A stretch of DNA of 64,000 nt from contig NZ_CCDL010000004.1 in NCBI RefSeq assembly GCF_000724085.1, positions 186,001 to 250,000 of the forward strand, in the 5' to 3' direction. A program made the translations under genes and the position numbers. Positions 28,916-37,764 of the stretch are shown piece by piece; position 1 is the first letter of the stretch, and every line of letters begins with the position of its first letter. The stretch is from Oceanobacillus manasiensis. GTDB taxonomy: Bacteria; Bacillota; Bacilli; Bacillales; Amphibacillaceae. The notes under the pieces are model-generated. The model saw only the letters and a list, made by a program, of their open reading frames with translations. It made no database searches and was not told the DNA's origin.

Positions 28916-30250
28916 CTAGCTTAAGAAAATAAAGTACAGGACAAAGATAATAAATAGGAAATACATTATTGGGTGTATTTCTTTATACCGTCCTTTTAAC
29001 AGCATCGTGATTGGATAGAAGATAAATCCAATTGCAATCCCTGTTGCGATACTGTACGTTAATGGCATTGTCACAACCGTTAAGAATGCTGGTACAGCAA
29101 TTTCAAATTGATCCCACTCAATATCTTTTAATGCAGCTGCCATCAATACACCAACAATAATTAAAGCAGGTGCGGTTACCTCTGACGTTACAACACTTAA
29201 TAGAGGAGAAAAGAACAATGCCAATAGGAAAAATCCAGCGGCTACGATAGCGGTAAATCCAGAGCGACCACCAGCACCTACTCCAGCAGTAGATTCTACA
29301 TAGGAAGTAGTCGTTGAAGTACCTAATGATGCTCCGACTACAGTAGCTGCAGAATCCGCAAACAATGCTTTGCCCGCACGAGGAAGTTTATTATCTTTCA
29401 TCAAACCAGCCTGTGTGGCTACAGCAACGAGCGTTCCTGCTGTATCAAAGAAATCAACAAATAGAAATGTTAAAATGACGACAAGCATTTCGATCGTAAA
29501 AATGTCACCAAAGTGGGCAAAAGCCTGTCCAAAGGTAGGTGCAAGACTTGGTACTTCCCCAACGATGCCACCTAATCCCTGAGGTGGGGAAATTAAACCG
29601 ACAACCATTCCCGCAATTGCGGTAATAACCATCCCATAAAAAATACCGCCTTTGAATCCTAGTGCTAATAAAATAACAGATATAATAATACCAAAAACAG
29701 CAAGCATTACAGTTGGAGAAGTCAGATCACCTAGGGCTAACAAGGTAGCATCATCCCCGACAATGATGTTGGCATTTTGGAACCCAACAAATGCAATGAA
29801 CAAACCGATTCCTGCTCCGACAGCCAATTTTAAATTAGCAGGGATAGCGTTAATAATTTTTTCTCTTATTCCAGTCAAAGTTAATATAATAAATATAATT
29901 CCTGAAGCTAGCACTCCTGAAAGAGCTGTTTCCCATGGGATTCCGTACCCTAATACTACCGTATAGGCAAAGAATGCGTTGAGACCCATCCCTGGTGCTA
30001 AAGCGATCGGATATCTCGCTATCAGACCCATAAACAATGTACCTACCGCAGCTGCAATAGCGGTCGCTGCAAAAATAGCGCCTTGATCCATTCTTGTTAC
30101 CCCATCTGGTAACTGCTCTACCCCTTCTAAAGATAAGGTCGATGGATTTACAAATAAGATATAAGCCATAGCCAAGAAAGTTGTTAACCCAGCCATAAAT
30201 TCTGTTCTGTAATTTGTTCCTAATTCTTCAAAGCGAAAATACTTTTTCAC
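28916..30250 (-). CDS. pbuG: Guanine/hypoxanthine permease PbuG
   Basis: AzgA-type NCS2 purine permease that imports hypoxanthine and guanine by proton symport. About 12-14 hydrophobic segments over 444 residues. Family motifs are GLTTFLAMAYILFVNP (about 20-35), ALAPGMGLNAFFAY (about 82-95), FVDFFDTAGTLVAVA (about 265-280) and GTSTTTSYVESTAGV near 315. It starts with GTG after AGGAGG. Its leader carries a guanine riboswitch, so uptake is shut off when guanine is plentiful. guaA and pbuG are adjacent in B. subtilis; here the island at 30.6-52.6 kb separates them. Confidence 0.95.
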   Translation of the reverse strand: MKKYFRFEELGTNYRTEFMAGLTTFLAMAYILFVNPSTLSLEGVEQLPDGVTRMDQGAIFAATAIAAAVGTLFMGLIARYPIALAPGMGLNAFFAYTVVLGYGIPWETALSGVLASGIIFIILTLTGIREKIINAIPANLKLAVGAGIGLFIAFVGFQNANIIVGDDATLLALGDLTSPTVMLAVFGIIISVILLALGFKGGIFYGMVITAIAGMVVGLISPPQGLGGIVGEVPSLAPTFGQAFAHFGDIFTIEMLVVILTFLFVDFFDTAGTLVAVATQAGLMKDNKLPRAGKALFADSAATVVGASLGTSTTTSYVESTAGVGAGGRSGFTAIVAAGFFLLALFFSPLLSVVTSEVTAPALIIVGVLMAAALKDIEWDQFEIAVPAFLTVVTMPLTYSIATGIAIGFIFYPITMLLKGRYKEIHPIMYFLFIIFVLYFIFLS

Positions 30251-30287
30251 GCCTTTTCCTCCTCTTTCCCTTATTCATATTTACAAA

Positions 30288-30452
30288 TAGAAAAACGCAC
30301 ATGATCCATGATCAAGCGCGTTTCTACTAGCAGAAAAGACGTATAAAAATACGAGTCACCTCGCAAAAGATAACGAATGCTTTCCTGCGTAGTCAGATCA
30401 TTTACGGCGATCTGTAGAAACTTTGGGCCATATTCCCGAAATTATACGCATG
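30288..30452 (-). promoter_or_regulatory. Guanine riboswitch of pbuG
   Basis: Minus-strand leader. The aptamer (30386-30450) shows P1 TGCG/CGCA with TATAAT, then TATGG, GTTTCTAC, GCCGTAAATG and CTGACTACG. The specificity base is C (guanine type). The terminator at 30288-30325 has stem AACGC...GATC/GATC...GCGTT plus a T run. Confidence 0.94.
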
Positions 30453-30471
30453 TCTATTAAATTCAATTTTT

Positions 30472-30500
30472 ATCATACTAGGTCATTTGCTCTAAGTCAA
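30472..30500 (-). promoter_or_regulatory. Sigma-A promoter of pbuG
   Basis: Minus strand: -35 TTGACT (30495-30500), a 17-bp spacer and -10 TATGAT (30472-30477), about 20 bp upstream of the aptamer. Confidence 0.85.
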
Positions 30501-30502
30501 CC

Positions 30503-30546
30503 AAAAGCGAACAATAACTTTAATTAAAAGTCTATTGTTCGCTTTC
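30503..30546 (-). promoter_or_regulatory. PurR operator upstream of pbuG
   Basis: Two inverted arms, AAAAGCGAACAAT and ATTGTTCGCTTT, are separated by about 18 bp and sit just upstream of the -35. Size, orientation and core GAACA match the PurBox pair of the pur operon. It could be misread as a terminator for znuB, but the U tract is poor and the spacing fits PurR. Confidence 0.7.
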
Positions 30547-30655
30547 GCACTCTTATTTTACGTGCCACTCTACCTTTACAGTGTCAGCTCAACTAATGTG
30601 ATGACCTCTTTTTCATCTTCCACTCAAATGGGAGGACCTACTTTCAGAAAGCTAA

Positions 30656-31507
30656 TTAATCAACGCTCATATCGGTACTTTTAAATAACTTCTCTCTTTT
30701 TATGTAGTGGAGAATTTTCTTCATAAATATTGTAATAACAAAAACGATAAGTAAGATTAATGTAATAGAAGCTCCTGGAGGTGTACCTATTTTATAAGAA
30801 ACGACTAGACCACTAAACATTCCTATTAAAGCAAGCACTATCCCAATTAAAATCACACCGTTAAAACGATTACTTAAGCGCATCGAGATAGCTGCAGGTA
30901 GAACAATAATTGCTGAAACCAGTAAAGCTCCCACGATAGGCATAGTCACCGCAATCGTGATCCCTGTTAATATATTAAACAAAACAGACATCGTTTTAAT
31001 TGGTAAACCGGCTGTAAAGGCTGTTTCTTCATCAAATGTTAAGATATACAATGGTTTTCGAAAAATTAAATATAAGAGACCAATAATAATCGTTAGGATT
31101 AATAACATCCATACTTGCTGTTCACTAATGGTGACAATGGAGCCAAATAAAAATTGATTCATACTTAACGTTGCCCCGCCGTCATTTAGTCCCATTAGAA
31201 CTAATGCCAGGGCCATCCCGGCCGACATTAGGATGGCTATAGAAATTTCCGAATACGTACGATACACTACACGCAAATATTCTAACACTATGGCAATCAC
31301 CGACACCACTAAAATATTGGTAAACGTCGGATTGACACCAATTAACAAGCCTAGTGCCACACCTGCTAAGGAGACATGTGATAAGGTATCTGCCATCAAA
31401 GACTGTCTACGTAAAATTAAAAACAACCCTAATATAGGTGCAATTAATGATATTAGGAAAGAGGCTTGGAAAGCTCTTTGCATGAATCCATGGAAAAACA
31501 TCTCCAA
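30656..31507 (-). CDS. znuB: Zinc ABC transporter permease
   Basis: Membrane subunit of a ZnuACB/AdcACB zinc importer. 283 residues with about eight hydrophobic helices, starting FQASFLISLIAPILGLFLILRR and including the ABC-3 family pattern LSHVSLAGVALG (about 43-54) and LLVSAIIVLPAA near 190. The start is TTG 7 nt after AGGAGG; it lies inside the 3' end of znuC, giving a 55-nt overlap. The assignment to zinc rather than manganese rests on the Zur boxes and on ZnuA/ZinT in the cluster. Confidence 0.92.
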   Translation of the reverse strand: MEMFFHGFMQRAFQASFLISLIAPILGLFLILRRQSLMADTLSHVSLAGVALGLLIGVNPTFTNILVVSVIAIVLEYLRVVYRTYSEISIAILMSAGMALALVLMGLNDGGATLSMNQFLFGSIVTISEQQVWMLLILTIIIGLLYLIFRKPLYILTFDEETAFTAGLPIKTMSVLFNILTGITIAVTMPIVGALLVSAIIVLPAAISMRLSNRFNGVILIGIVLALIGMFSGLVVSYKIGTPPGASITLILLIVFVITIFMKKILHYIKREKLFKSTDMSVD

Positions 31508-32160
31508 GGTGAGTCCTCCTTCCTCACTAGCTCAATATGTTTGTCAGCATAATGTCGAATCTCTTCATGGTCGTGGGTAACCATTAAAATTCCCTTCCCA
31601 TGCTCACTACTATTGTGCTTTAATAATTTATAAAATTCTTCACGGGAATTTGTATCCATCCCTGTTGTAGGTTCATCCAATACGAATAAATCAGGGTCTG
31701 TTGCAAACACACGTGCAAGGGAAATCCTTTGCTTTTGTCCACCAGATAACTCCCCTATTTTTTTATGACGCATCTCCCACATTCCTACTGATTCAAGGGA
31801 GCGTCGAACATGCTCCCTGTCATCTTTATCTAGTTTTTTAAACCATTTACCTCTTTGATAACGGCCGGATTGCACGAGTTCCAGTACTGTGCTCGGGAAT
31901 CCAGCGTTAAAGGATGCAACTTGCTGGGAGACATATCCGATCACTAGTCTTTCCCCAAGACGATTTATTGGGGAAAGCTGGACACTTCCTTTGGTTGGTT
32001 TAAGTAAGCCTAGAATATTGCGCAGTAGAGTTGTTTTTGCTGCGCCATTCTCTCCCGTTAACATCACAAAATCTGACGCACCCACTTCAAATGAAATATT
32101 CTCTAAAATTCGTTCTTCTTCATACTGAAAGGCAAGATTTTTCACTTCAATATAATGCAC
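31453..32160 (-). CDS. znuC: Zinc ABC transporter ATP-binding protein
   Basis: ATPase of the zinc importer. Walker A is GENGAAKTT near residue 37, with Ala where most ABC proteins have Gly; this is usual for Gram-positive ZnuC/AdcC. The signature LSGGQKQR lies near 140, Walker B DLFVLDEPTTGMD near 157, and the switch His in MVTHDHEE near 193. 235 residues; GTG start. The last 18 codons overlap znuB in another frame. Confidence 0.93.
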   Translation of the reverse strand: MHYIEVKNLAFQYEEERILENISFEVGASDFVMLTGENGAAKTTLLRNILGLLKPTKGSVQLSPINRLGERLVIGYVSQQVASFNAGFPSTVLELVQSGRYQRGKWFKKLDKDDREHVRRSLESVGMWEMRHKKIGELSGGQKQRISLARVFATDPDLFVLDEPTTGMDTNSREEFYKLLKHNSSEHGKGILMVTHDHEEIRHYADKHIELVRKEDSPWRCFSMDSCKELSKPLS

Positions 32161-32217
32161 TATTAAGCGACCCTTCTTTACATATTTTCTTTCTCTTACA
32201 ATGAGATTAATTTTTCG

Positions 32218-33843
32218 TTATTTAATACTTAACTGTAAAGCTTTTAAGTTCTGACGCATTGCCTCCACATACCCTAAGTCTTCATCTTGTAATTCCTGAG
32301 ACAATACTTCTAAGTCATATAAAGCTGCAGTCTTTGTTCCTGTTTCAGTAGCGACAGTTTCTGCGATTGCTGAATTCGCTCCCTGTTGATAATAAATTAC
32401 TGGGACATTATGTTCCTCTACCAGGTCTGCAATCTCACCAATTCGCGACGGACTTGGTTCTACTTCTGTCGATAATCCACCAATCGCGATTTGCTCTAAA
32501 TTATATCGTTGTGCAAGGTATCCAAATGCTTGGTGTTGCACTACAAAGGCACGATGTTCTGCATCTTTAAGAACATCCTGATATTCCATATCTAACGTTT
32601 TAAGCTCTTCATTAAAGGCTTCTGCATTTTCTTCATAAATTTCTTTTCCATCTGGATCTGCTTCAATTAATACATCACGAATAATATTAACCTGCTCTTG
32701 TGCCAATACTGGGTCTAACCAAATATGTGGATCATGGGACTCATGATCATCAATAACAATGGACACTGGCTCCGATTCTGCATACGTATTATGATCGTCA
32801 TCAAAAAGGGTGGCTCGGACTTCAAAGCTTTCCCCAGTTGTTTTATACTCAAAATGACTCGTTCCTTGATCAGATAATGCTTCCCATTCCTGTCCTTCTT
32901 TTTCACGTATATACCAATGCCAATGATCAAATTCGACATCTTCAGGAAGCTCTGCTTCAAGTGTCACAACATCTCCTGTATGATAGTGATCCGCTAGTCC
33001 AACAATGTCTATTGATCTATCACTTTCATGTTCATTATCATGACTGGACTCTTCACTATCAGCTTGATCGTGATCATGTGCGTCTTCTTCTCCATGGCCA
33101 TGGCTATGATCGTGTTCATCTTCGTCCTCTCCGTGATGATGACCATTATGATCATCAATAACAATTTCCATTGATTCTGATGCTGCATATTCATTATGAG
33201 AGTCATCAAAAAGAACTGCTCGCAGCTCAAAACTTTCTCCCGAAGCCTCATATTCGAATTCAGCTCCCCCCTGGTTCGGAACAGTCTCCCATTCCGCATC
33301 AGCACTTTCCTTTCTATACCAGTGCCAGTGATCATATTCTACGTCCTCATCAAGTTCAGCTGTTAATTTGATCATGTCACCAGTATGATAATGGTCCGCA
33401 ACACCTTGAATGGTTATATTTCCATTAGCTTCTTGATTTTGCTCACCCGCGTGAGCATGACCTGAACTTTCCGTATCAACTAAATCCACACCATCAGCTG
33501 TACGAGCGATCACAAGGTTATCATTTTCTACTGTGTTTAATAAACTTTCCACCCAATGTTCCATTTCTTCGCTGCTATATACAAAAACATCTGCTTTATT
33601 AACACCTGCTACGTCTTGTGCACTTGGTTCATAATGGTGGGCATCTTCTCCACCAGAGACCATTAGTGATACCTCTGCCCGGTCCCCTGCTACTTGTTGA
33701 GTAAATTCATACATTGGATAAAACGATGTTACAACAGATAACTCACCATTCGTAGTGCTTACATCTTCAGTTTGATTACACCCCAAAAGAGTGACACTCA
33801 ATATTAAACTCAATAAAACGGTGACTAGCCAATTTCTCTTCAT
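32218..33843 (-). CDS. znuA: Zinc-binding lipoprotein ZnuA with two inserted HYHTGD modules
   Basis: Captures zinc outside the cell for ZnuCB. The lipobox LLGC gives Cys22. The N-terminal lobe (about 30-150) includes the metal His in GGEDAHHYEPSAQD. Where other ZnuA proteins carry a His-rich loop, this one has two copies (about 147-232 and 275-365) of an unrecognised module: VADHYHTGD, then DHWHWY, then an LFDD-x-H segment, ending IVIDDH. Between them lies a His/Asp/Glu tract (HHHGEDEDEHDHSH). The ZnuA fold resumes at HDPHIWLDP and runs through VVQHQAFGYLA to the C-terminus. 541 residues against about 310 usual. A Zur box is 24 nt upstream of the start. Confidence 0.93.
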   Translation of the reverse strand: MKRNWLVTVLLSLILSVTLLGCNQTEDVSTTNGELSVVTSFYPMYEFTQQVAGDRAEVSLMVSGGEDAHHYEPSAQDVAGVNKADVFVYSSEEMEHWVESLLNTVENDNLVIARTADGVDLVDTESSGHAHAGEQNQEANGNITIQGVADHYHTGDMIKLTAELDEDVEYDHWHWYRKESADAEWETVPNQGGAEFEYEASGESFELRAVLFDDSHNEYAASESMEIVIDDHNGHHHGEDEDEHDHSHGHGEEDAHDHDQADSEESSHDNEHESDRSIDIVGLADHYHTGDVVTLEAELPEDVEFDHWHWYIREKEGQEWEALSDQGTSHFEYKTTGESFEVRATLFDDDHNTYAESEPVSIVIDDHESHDPHIWLDPVLAQEQVNIIRDVLIEADPDGKEIYEENAEAFNEELKTLDMEYQDVLKDAEHRAFVVQHQAFGYLAQRYNLEQIAIGGLSTEVEPSPSRIGEIADLVEEHNVPVIYYQQGANSAIAETVATETGTKTAALYDLEVLSQELQDEDLGYVEAMRQNLKALQLSIK

Positions 33844-33866
33844 TATTTCATTCTCCTAATATCGCT

Positions 33867-33889
33867 TTATGCGTAATCATTACGATTTA
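33867..33889 (-). promoter_or_regulatory. Zur box upstream of znuA
   Basis: Minus strand: TAAATCGTAATGATTACGC, centred at 33878. The core CGTAAT-G-ATTACG is a perfect inverted repeat and the left arm is identical to the B. subtilis Zur consensus. Repression of znuACB by zinc-loaded Zur is expected. Confidence 0.88.
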
Positions 33890-33981
33890 TAAGTTAAAAA
33901 AAATACCTTCTTCTTTAATTTCAGTTGTTTGCTAAACCTTCAATTAGAGGCTTTCTGAACAATATCACACCAATCAAATAA

Positions 33982-34986
33982 TTAATGTGCTAGCATTTCA
34001 CGAACAATCCCATCCTTATCTAAGTCAGAAGGATAATACGTTGGCCAATTTGTAACTTCCTCTAGAAGTGCTTCACGATCATCTCCCCAATATAAATGAA
34101 AATGGTGTGAATCGACTGGGAATATATCATGGTCACTAAATTGAATGTACTGTGGCATTTCATTTGACCCCTCAACTAATTCAAATATAAATCGAACACC
34201 TCTATTACCTGCTTCATAGGTGAGAATTTCGTAACCATCCGATTTGTACTCCCCGGAATATTCATCCCCATTTTCAAAAAATGTAACGTGGCCATCCTCG
34301 ATAATGATTCGCTCCACATCGGTTTCATATCCAATGGTGTAGTACTCTTTATATTCTTCTTGGGTCATATCCCCATCTTCTGCTTTATGCGCAAACACTT
34401 CATCTAAATCTCCAGATAAAAGATATGGGTAAACTGATTGCCAATCTCCTTCCCAATCAGACAATTCACGATCTTCTACTTGACTATCTTCAAAGTAACC
34501 TTTATATATTTGTTGACTTTCTTCATCATGCCCATGATGATCATCAATGACAACTTCAATTGGCGCTGATTGAACACTAGGTTCGTGGTCATCGTTGAAT
34601 AAAACAGCTTTAATTTCTAAACCATCTATTGTTGCTTCACCTGTAAATTTTTCCGTCTCTTGCCCTGAAATAACTTCCCATTCCTCATCTTCGCTTTCTC
34701 TACTATACCAGTGCCAGTGATCCAAGTCCGAAGCTTCTTCCAATACTGCAGTTAGCTCCATCGTATCTCCCGTATGGTAGTGGTCAGCAACTCCTTCGAT
34801 TTCGATACCTACTGGCGCTTCCAAATTTTCTTCTTCATCTTCCTCATGATCATGTTTCTCATCTGTATGTACTTCTTGTTCTTCTTCCTGAGTTGCATCC
34901 ACTACCTCATCTTCCGTACCTTGACATGCTGTTAAATAGATACTAATAAACAATAAGATTGATAAACTAGTAAGTAATTTTTTCAT
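33982..34986 (-). CDS. zinT: ZinT-domain zinc lipoprotein with one HYHTGD module
   Basis: Extracellular zinc-binding lipoprotein. Lipobox LTAC gives Cys21, followed by an acidic/His linker (HTDEKHDHEEDEEE). Residues about 65-150 are one copy of the module also inserted twice in the neighbouring ZnuA (VADHYHTGD, DHWHWY, VVIDDHHGHD). Residues about 155-334 are a ZinT/YodA domain: YKGYFEDSQVEDRELSDWEG, with its metal site completed by HFHLYWGDD near 305. In many Firmicutes a ZinT domain is fused to AdcA; here it is a separate gene upstream of znuA with its own Zur box. It probably passes zinc to ZnuA. Confidence 0.9.
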   Translation of the reverse strand: MKKLLTSLSILLFISIYLTACQGTEDEVVDATQEEEQEVHTDEKHDHEEDEEENLEAPVGIEIEGVADHYHTGDTMELTAVLEEASDLDHWHWYSRESEDEEWEVISGQETEKFTGEATIDGLEIKAVLFNDDHEPSVQSAPIEVVIDDHHGHDEESQQIYKGYFEDSQVEDRELSDWEGDWQSVYPYLLSGDLDEVFAHKAEDGDMTQEEYKEYYTIGYETDVERIIIEDGHVTFFENGDEYSGEYKSDGYEILTYEAGNRGVRFIFELVEGSNEMPQYIQFSDHDIFPVDSHHFHLYWGDDREALLEEVTNWPTYYPSDLDKDGIVREMLAH

Positions 34987-35007
34987 TTTTCCTCTCCCAT
35001 TCTCTTT

Positions 35008-35030
35008 TTAATCGTAATGATTACGTTTTG
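35008..35030 (-). promoter_or_regulatory. Zur box upstream of zinT
   Basis: Centred at 35019 with the perfect core CGTAATGATTACG and A/T flanks (AAT and TTT), 27 nt before the zinT start. It shares the 13-bp core with the znuA box. Confidence 0.88.
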
Positions 35031-35183
35031 AATAGTATCACTTACTTATCTACTCTGTCAAGAACTTAATGTATTAATCTTTTTACAATTCAAATTTTCT
35101 AATAGCGCACATTCAAATAACAATTAAACCTCTATATCAGTCGAGCAACTTAAAATTTCAGGGAAACTGCTGGCATAAAAACT

Positions 35184-35223
35184 AAAAAAGATTCCAGTTA
35201 TCATTTTTGATAACTGGAATCTT
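35184..35223 (-). terminator. Terminator after the chemoreceptor genes
   Basis: A perfect 16-bp stem, AAGATTCCAGTTATCA with its complement, around an AAAA loop, followed on the minus strand by TTTTTTAG. It lies 50 nt past the stop at 35273. Confidence 0.92.
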
Positions 35224-35272
35224 ATACTTTTTCTCACTAAGTTATTTATTTCTAGATAACCTGGAAAAACAT

Positions 35273-36100
35273 CTATTGCATAACTTCTTTCACATACTGT
35301 GTTATTTCTTCACTTTGCTTATCAAGTCTGCTAATATCTTCGGTGAACTCTGTCATCACAGTGGACTGCTCATCCGTAGAAATGGATATCTCTTCAATAC
35401 TGTGTTTTAGGTTACTAATACTGGCTTGGATTTCTGATAAAGATTTCCCTATTGTACCGACTGCCTCTTTCGTACCATCTGAAAGCTTGCGTATCTCATC
35501 TGCTACTACACCGAAACCAAGACCTGCTTCTCCGGAGCGAGCAGCTTCAATAGATGCATTTAAACCTAACAGATTGGTCTCCGCTGAAATACCTTCAATT
35601 AATTGAACAACTTTACTGATTTCCTCCGAATTAGCTGTAGCAATAGAGGCTTGATCGTTAATATCGGTGCTTGTTGCGGACAACTTTTCAGCCTGTCCAG
35701 CTACATGTTCTACTTTCCCTTGCAGACTGTTAATGATCCCGCGCAACTCCAGTAGCTCATTTCCTACTTCTTCCTCTTCTTGAAGCGTCGTGCTAATCAT
35801 TAATGCTCCGACAATTTCACCATGTTCATCTGTTAGTGGAGAGGATGAGCTTTGTATAGCGACACCAACATATTCTTTTGGAATATGTTCATTTGTTTTT
35901 TCTCCTGCTATTGCCTTTATAAGCGCCTGATTTTCTTCTTTCATGGCAAAATCTCCGACCTTAACCCCTATGTCATAGCTTTTAGAAGGAGAAAAATAAA
36001 CGTAATTTTCTTTATCTGTTACTGCAATAATCGTATTTTCTCCAAGTATTTCCTTTAATAAAGGAGCAATAGTTACCATCGCTTTAAGTGTTGGATGCAT
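35273..36100 (-). CDS. Soluble methyl-accepting chemotaxis-like receptor (YfmS type), copy 2
   Basis: Cytosolic chemoreceptor, 275 residues without a transmembrane segment. The N-terminal sensor half (about 1-105) has [19 protein letters not shown] and a PAS/Cache-like pattern ending [10 protein letters not shown]. The C-terminal signalling half has the conserved hairpin tip [17 protein letters not shown] near 185, followed by [19 protein letters not shown]. It should bind CheA/CheW. It lies 12 nt downstream of a close paralogue and shares its operon and terminator. Ligand unknown. Confidence 0.88.
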   Translation of the reverse strand: MHPTLKAMVTIAPLLKEILGENTIIAVTDKENYVYFSPSKSYDIGVKVGDFAMKEENQALIKAIAGEKTNEHIPKEYVGVAIQSSSSPLTDEHGEIVGALMISTTLQEEEEVGNELLELRGIINSLQGKVEHVAGQAEKLSATSTDINDQASIATANSEEISKVVQLIEGISAETNLLGLNASIEAARSGEAGLGFGVVADEIRKLSDGTKEAVGTIGKSLSEIQASISNLKHSIEEISISTDEQSTVMTEFTEDISRLDKQSEEITQYVKEVMQ

Positions 36101-36112
36101 GTGTTTCTCTCC

Positions 36113-36946
36113 TTAATTTTGTTTTGTAATCTTCTTCATTGAGCTCACGATCTTTTTACTCTTATTATCAAGATTTTGAATATCATCCATGAACTCCACC
36201 ATAATTTTAGACTGTTCTTCTGATGATGCAGATACCTCGTTAATGCTTAAGGTAAGATTCTCAATACTAGTACGAATCTCACTTAAAGATTTGCCAATCG
36301 TTTTGACAGCTCCTTTTGTATTATCAGATAGCTTACGAATTTCATCAGCTACCACTCCGAATCCTTTTCCTGCTTCTCCTGACCGCGCCGCTTCAATCGC
36401 GGCATTTAAACCAAGCAGGTTTGTCTGATTGGAAATTTGCTCAATCAGCTGAACCACTTCACCTATATGTTTTGAATTATCATTAGCTTTGGTCGCCTGT
36501 TCACTAATATCACTACTTGTAGCTGATAATTCTTCTGCTTGTGCTGCAACGTTTTGGACTTTTCCTTGAAGACTGTCGATTACCTGACTAATTTTCTCTA
36601 TTTCTTTATCGAGATGTACTTGATGCTCTAATGTCCGACTCATGGATAGTAATCCAACGATCTCTCCATTATCCTCTTTGATTGGCAGGATATCCGTCAC
36701 AACAGGAACCCCAAAAATTGCTGGATCCATCGTAGCACTACTTACTTTTTCTCCCTTTATAGCACGAGCGTATTCTTCAATATCAGGAATTGCGGGCGTT
36801 CCAACTGCTACATCAAGTTTAATTACAGTAGATGGTTCAAAGTAAACAAATTTCTCTGTATCTATGATTCCCATTGCGGCGGTAGGACCTAGGGTCTCTT
36901 TAATTATAGGGGCAATATTAACGACTGCCTGTAAACTGCTGTTCAT
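36113..36946 (-). CDS. Soluble methyl-accepting chemotaxis-like receptor (YfmS type), copy 1
   Basis: 277 residues, with the same plan as the following gene: an N-terminal sensor domain ([18 protein letters not shown], then [12 protein letters not shown]) and a C-terminal signalling domain with the tip [17 protein letters not shown] and [18 protein letters not shown]. It is shorter than membrane receptors and resembles B. subtilis YfmS. The ATG at 36946 follows AAGGAG by 7 nt; the TTG two codons earlier is too close. The tandem pair probably arose by duplication; the sensor halves have diverged more than the signalling halves. Confidence 0.88.
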   Translation of the reverse strand: MNSSLQAVVNIAPIIKETLGPTAAMGIIDTEKFVYFEPSTVIKLDVAVGTPAIPDIEEYARAIKGEKVSSATMDPAIFGVPVVTDILPIKEDNGEIVGLLSMSRTLEHQVHLDKEIEKISQVIDSLQGKVQNVAAQAEELSATSSDISEQATKANDNSKHIGEVVQLIEQISNQTNLLGLNAAIEAARSGEAGKGFGVVADEIRKLSDNTKGAVKTIGKSLSEIRTSIENLTLSINEVSASSEEQSKIMVEFMDDIQNLDNKSKKIVSSMKKITKQN

Positions 36947-37301
36947 AGTCAAACTCCTTTATTTTTTGCTACCCTATATATCGGATGTCTTTTGAAAAAA
37001 ATGAAGGAAATTGTCGAATTTTGGCAGTAAGTTTACTTTTTCTATACAAAAGGTGGAGGATTTAGAATTTAAACCACACAAAGGCCCCCTTTTTTCAAAC
37101 AAGTAGACGAGACACTAAACCTTGCTCGTTGGTTTCAGTATTAGAATTAATCCTCCCATTCATCTGCATGTTCCTCCTAAAATCACTTTAACCGTTCAAA
37201 AGAGCATGTGCGTCTTACGGAACTGTACTGCGTGGAATATCGAAAAGTTGACCAATTTCACATTAGTCATGTTAAAAAAGTAGTATAGTAGGACAGTGAT
37301 A

Positions 37302-37559
37302 CTAGTTGTAATTATTAATGACTTCCTTTTTCAACACTCTCTTGCAAAAAGCATTAAATGCACAACGCACCTGCCACTCGGTATGACTTGGTTCTATCAT
37401 GCATTTCCTCTCCCTTGGCAAATGCAAAAGTGGGCGATGATTTCCCCTTTCATAATCCTCAACAAGATTTTTTATAAAATGCCAAAGATAGAAGTGATTT
37501 TTGTAAAGAAGTTTTGCAAGGTAGAAAAAATCCCAACTAAACATAAGCCAGTTGGGCAT
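37302..37559 (-). pseudogene. Possible remnant of a sigma-70-like regulator of a mobile element
   Basis: An 85-codon frame whose last 60 residues look protein-like: FIKNLVEDYERGNHRPLL, then CMIEPSHTEWQVRCAFNAFC. From memory this resembles the N-terminal part of sigma-70-like regulators in conjugative elements, which are about twice as long. The rest is absent, there is no ribosome binding site, and the first 25 residues look non-coding. If the likeness is right, this is a truncated relic. Low confidence. Confidence 0.3.
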
Positions 37560-37680
37560 GAAATTTGATATATTTGATTAACTATTGTGTACTGATAAAT
37601 TACAGCCATAATAAACCCATAACACTTCAAAATTTTTCTTGACATGAAGAGTGACATCTAGCTAGAGGGGAAATAAATAA

Positions 37681-37712
37681 ACACAGCGGTATCCTCCTTT
37701 ATACCGCCGTGT
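37681..37712 (-). terminator. Second of two tandem hairpins downstream of the amidohydrolase genes
   Basis: ACACGGCGGTAT pairs with ATACCGCTGTGT around AAAGGAGG on the minus strand, and TTATTT follows. It lies after a first hairpin at 37729-37764. Confidence 0.55.
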
Positions 37713-37728
37713 CCTTAAAAAAGGAAAA

Positions 37729-37764
37729 CGGCGGTTTTGAATTTTGTTATTTTCAAACCCGCCG
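37729..37764 (-). terminator. Terminator of the amidohydrolase operon
   Basis: Minus strand: CGGCGGGTTTGAAAA pairs with TTCAAAACCGCCG, followed by TTTTCCTTTTTTT. It is about 215 nt past the stop at 37982; the spacer between holds nothing I recognise. Confidence 0.7.

Noticed and set aside
30503-30546. Inverted repeat first read as a terminator for the znu operon
   Set aside because: The T tract is weak, and arm sequence and position before the pbuG -35 fit a PurR operator better.
33009-33335. Frames opposite and beside the His-rich part of znuA
   Set aside because: They arise from the biased GAT/CAT-rich repeats of znuA and have no start signals.
37296-37568. Plus-strand 90-codon frame
   Set aside because: No ribosome binding site and it is opposite the more protein-like minus-strand fragment.
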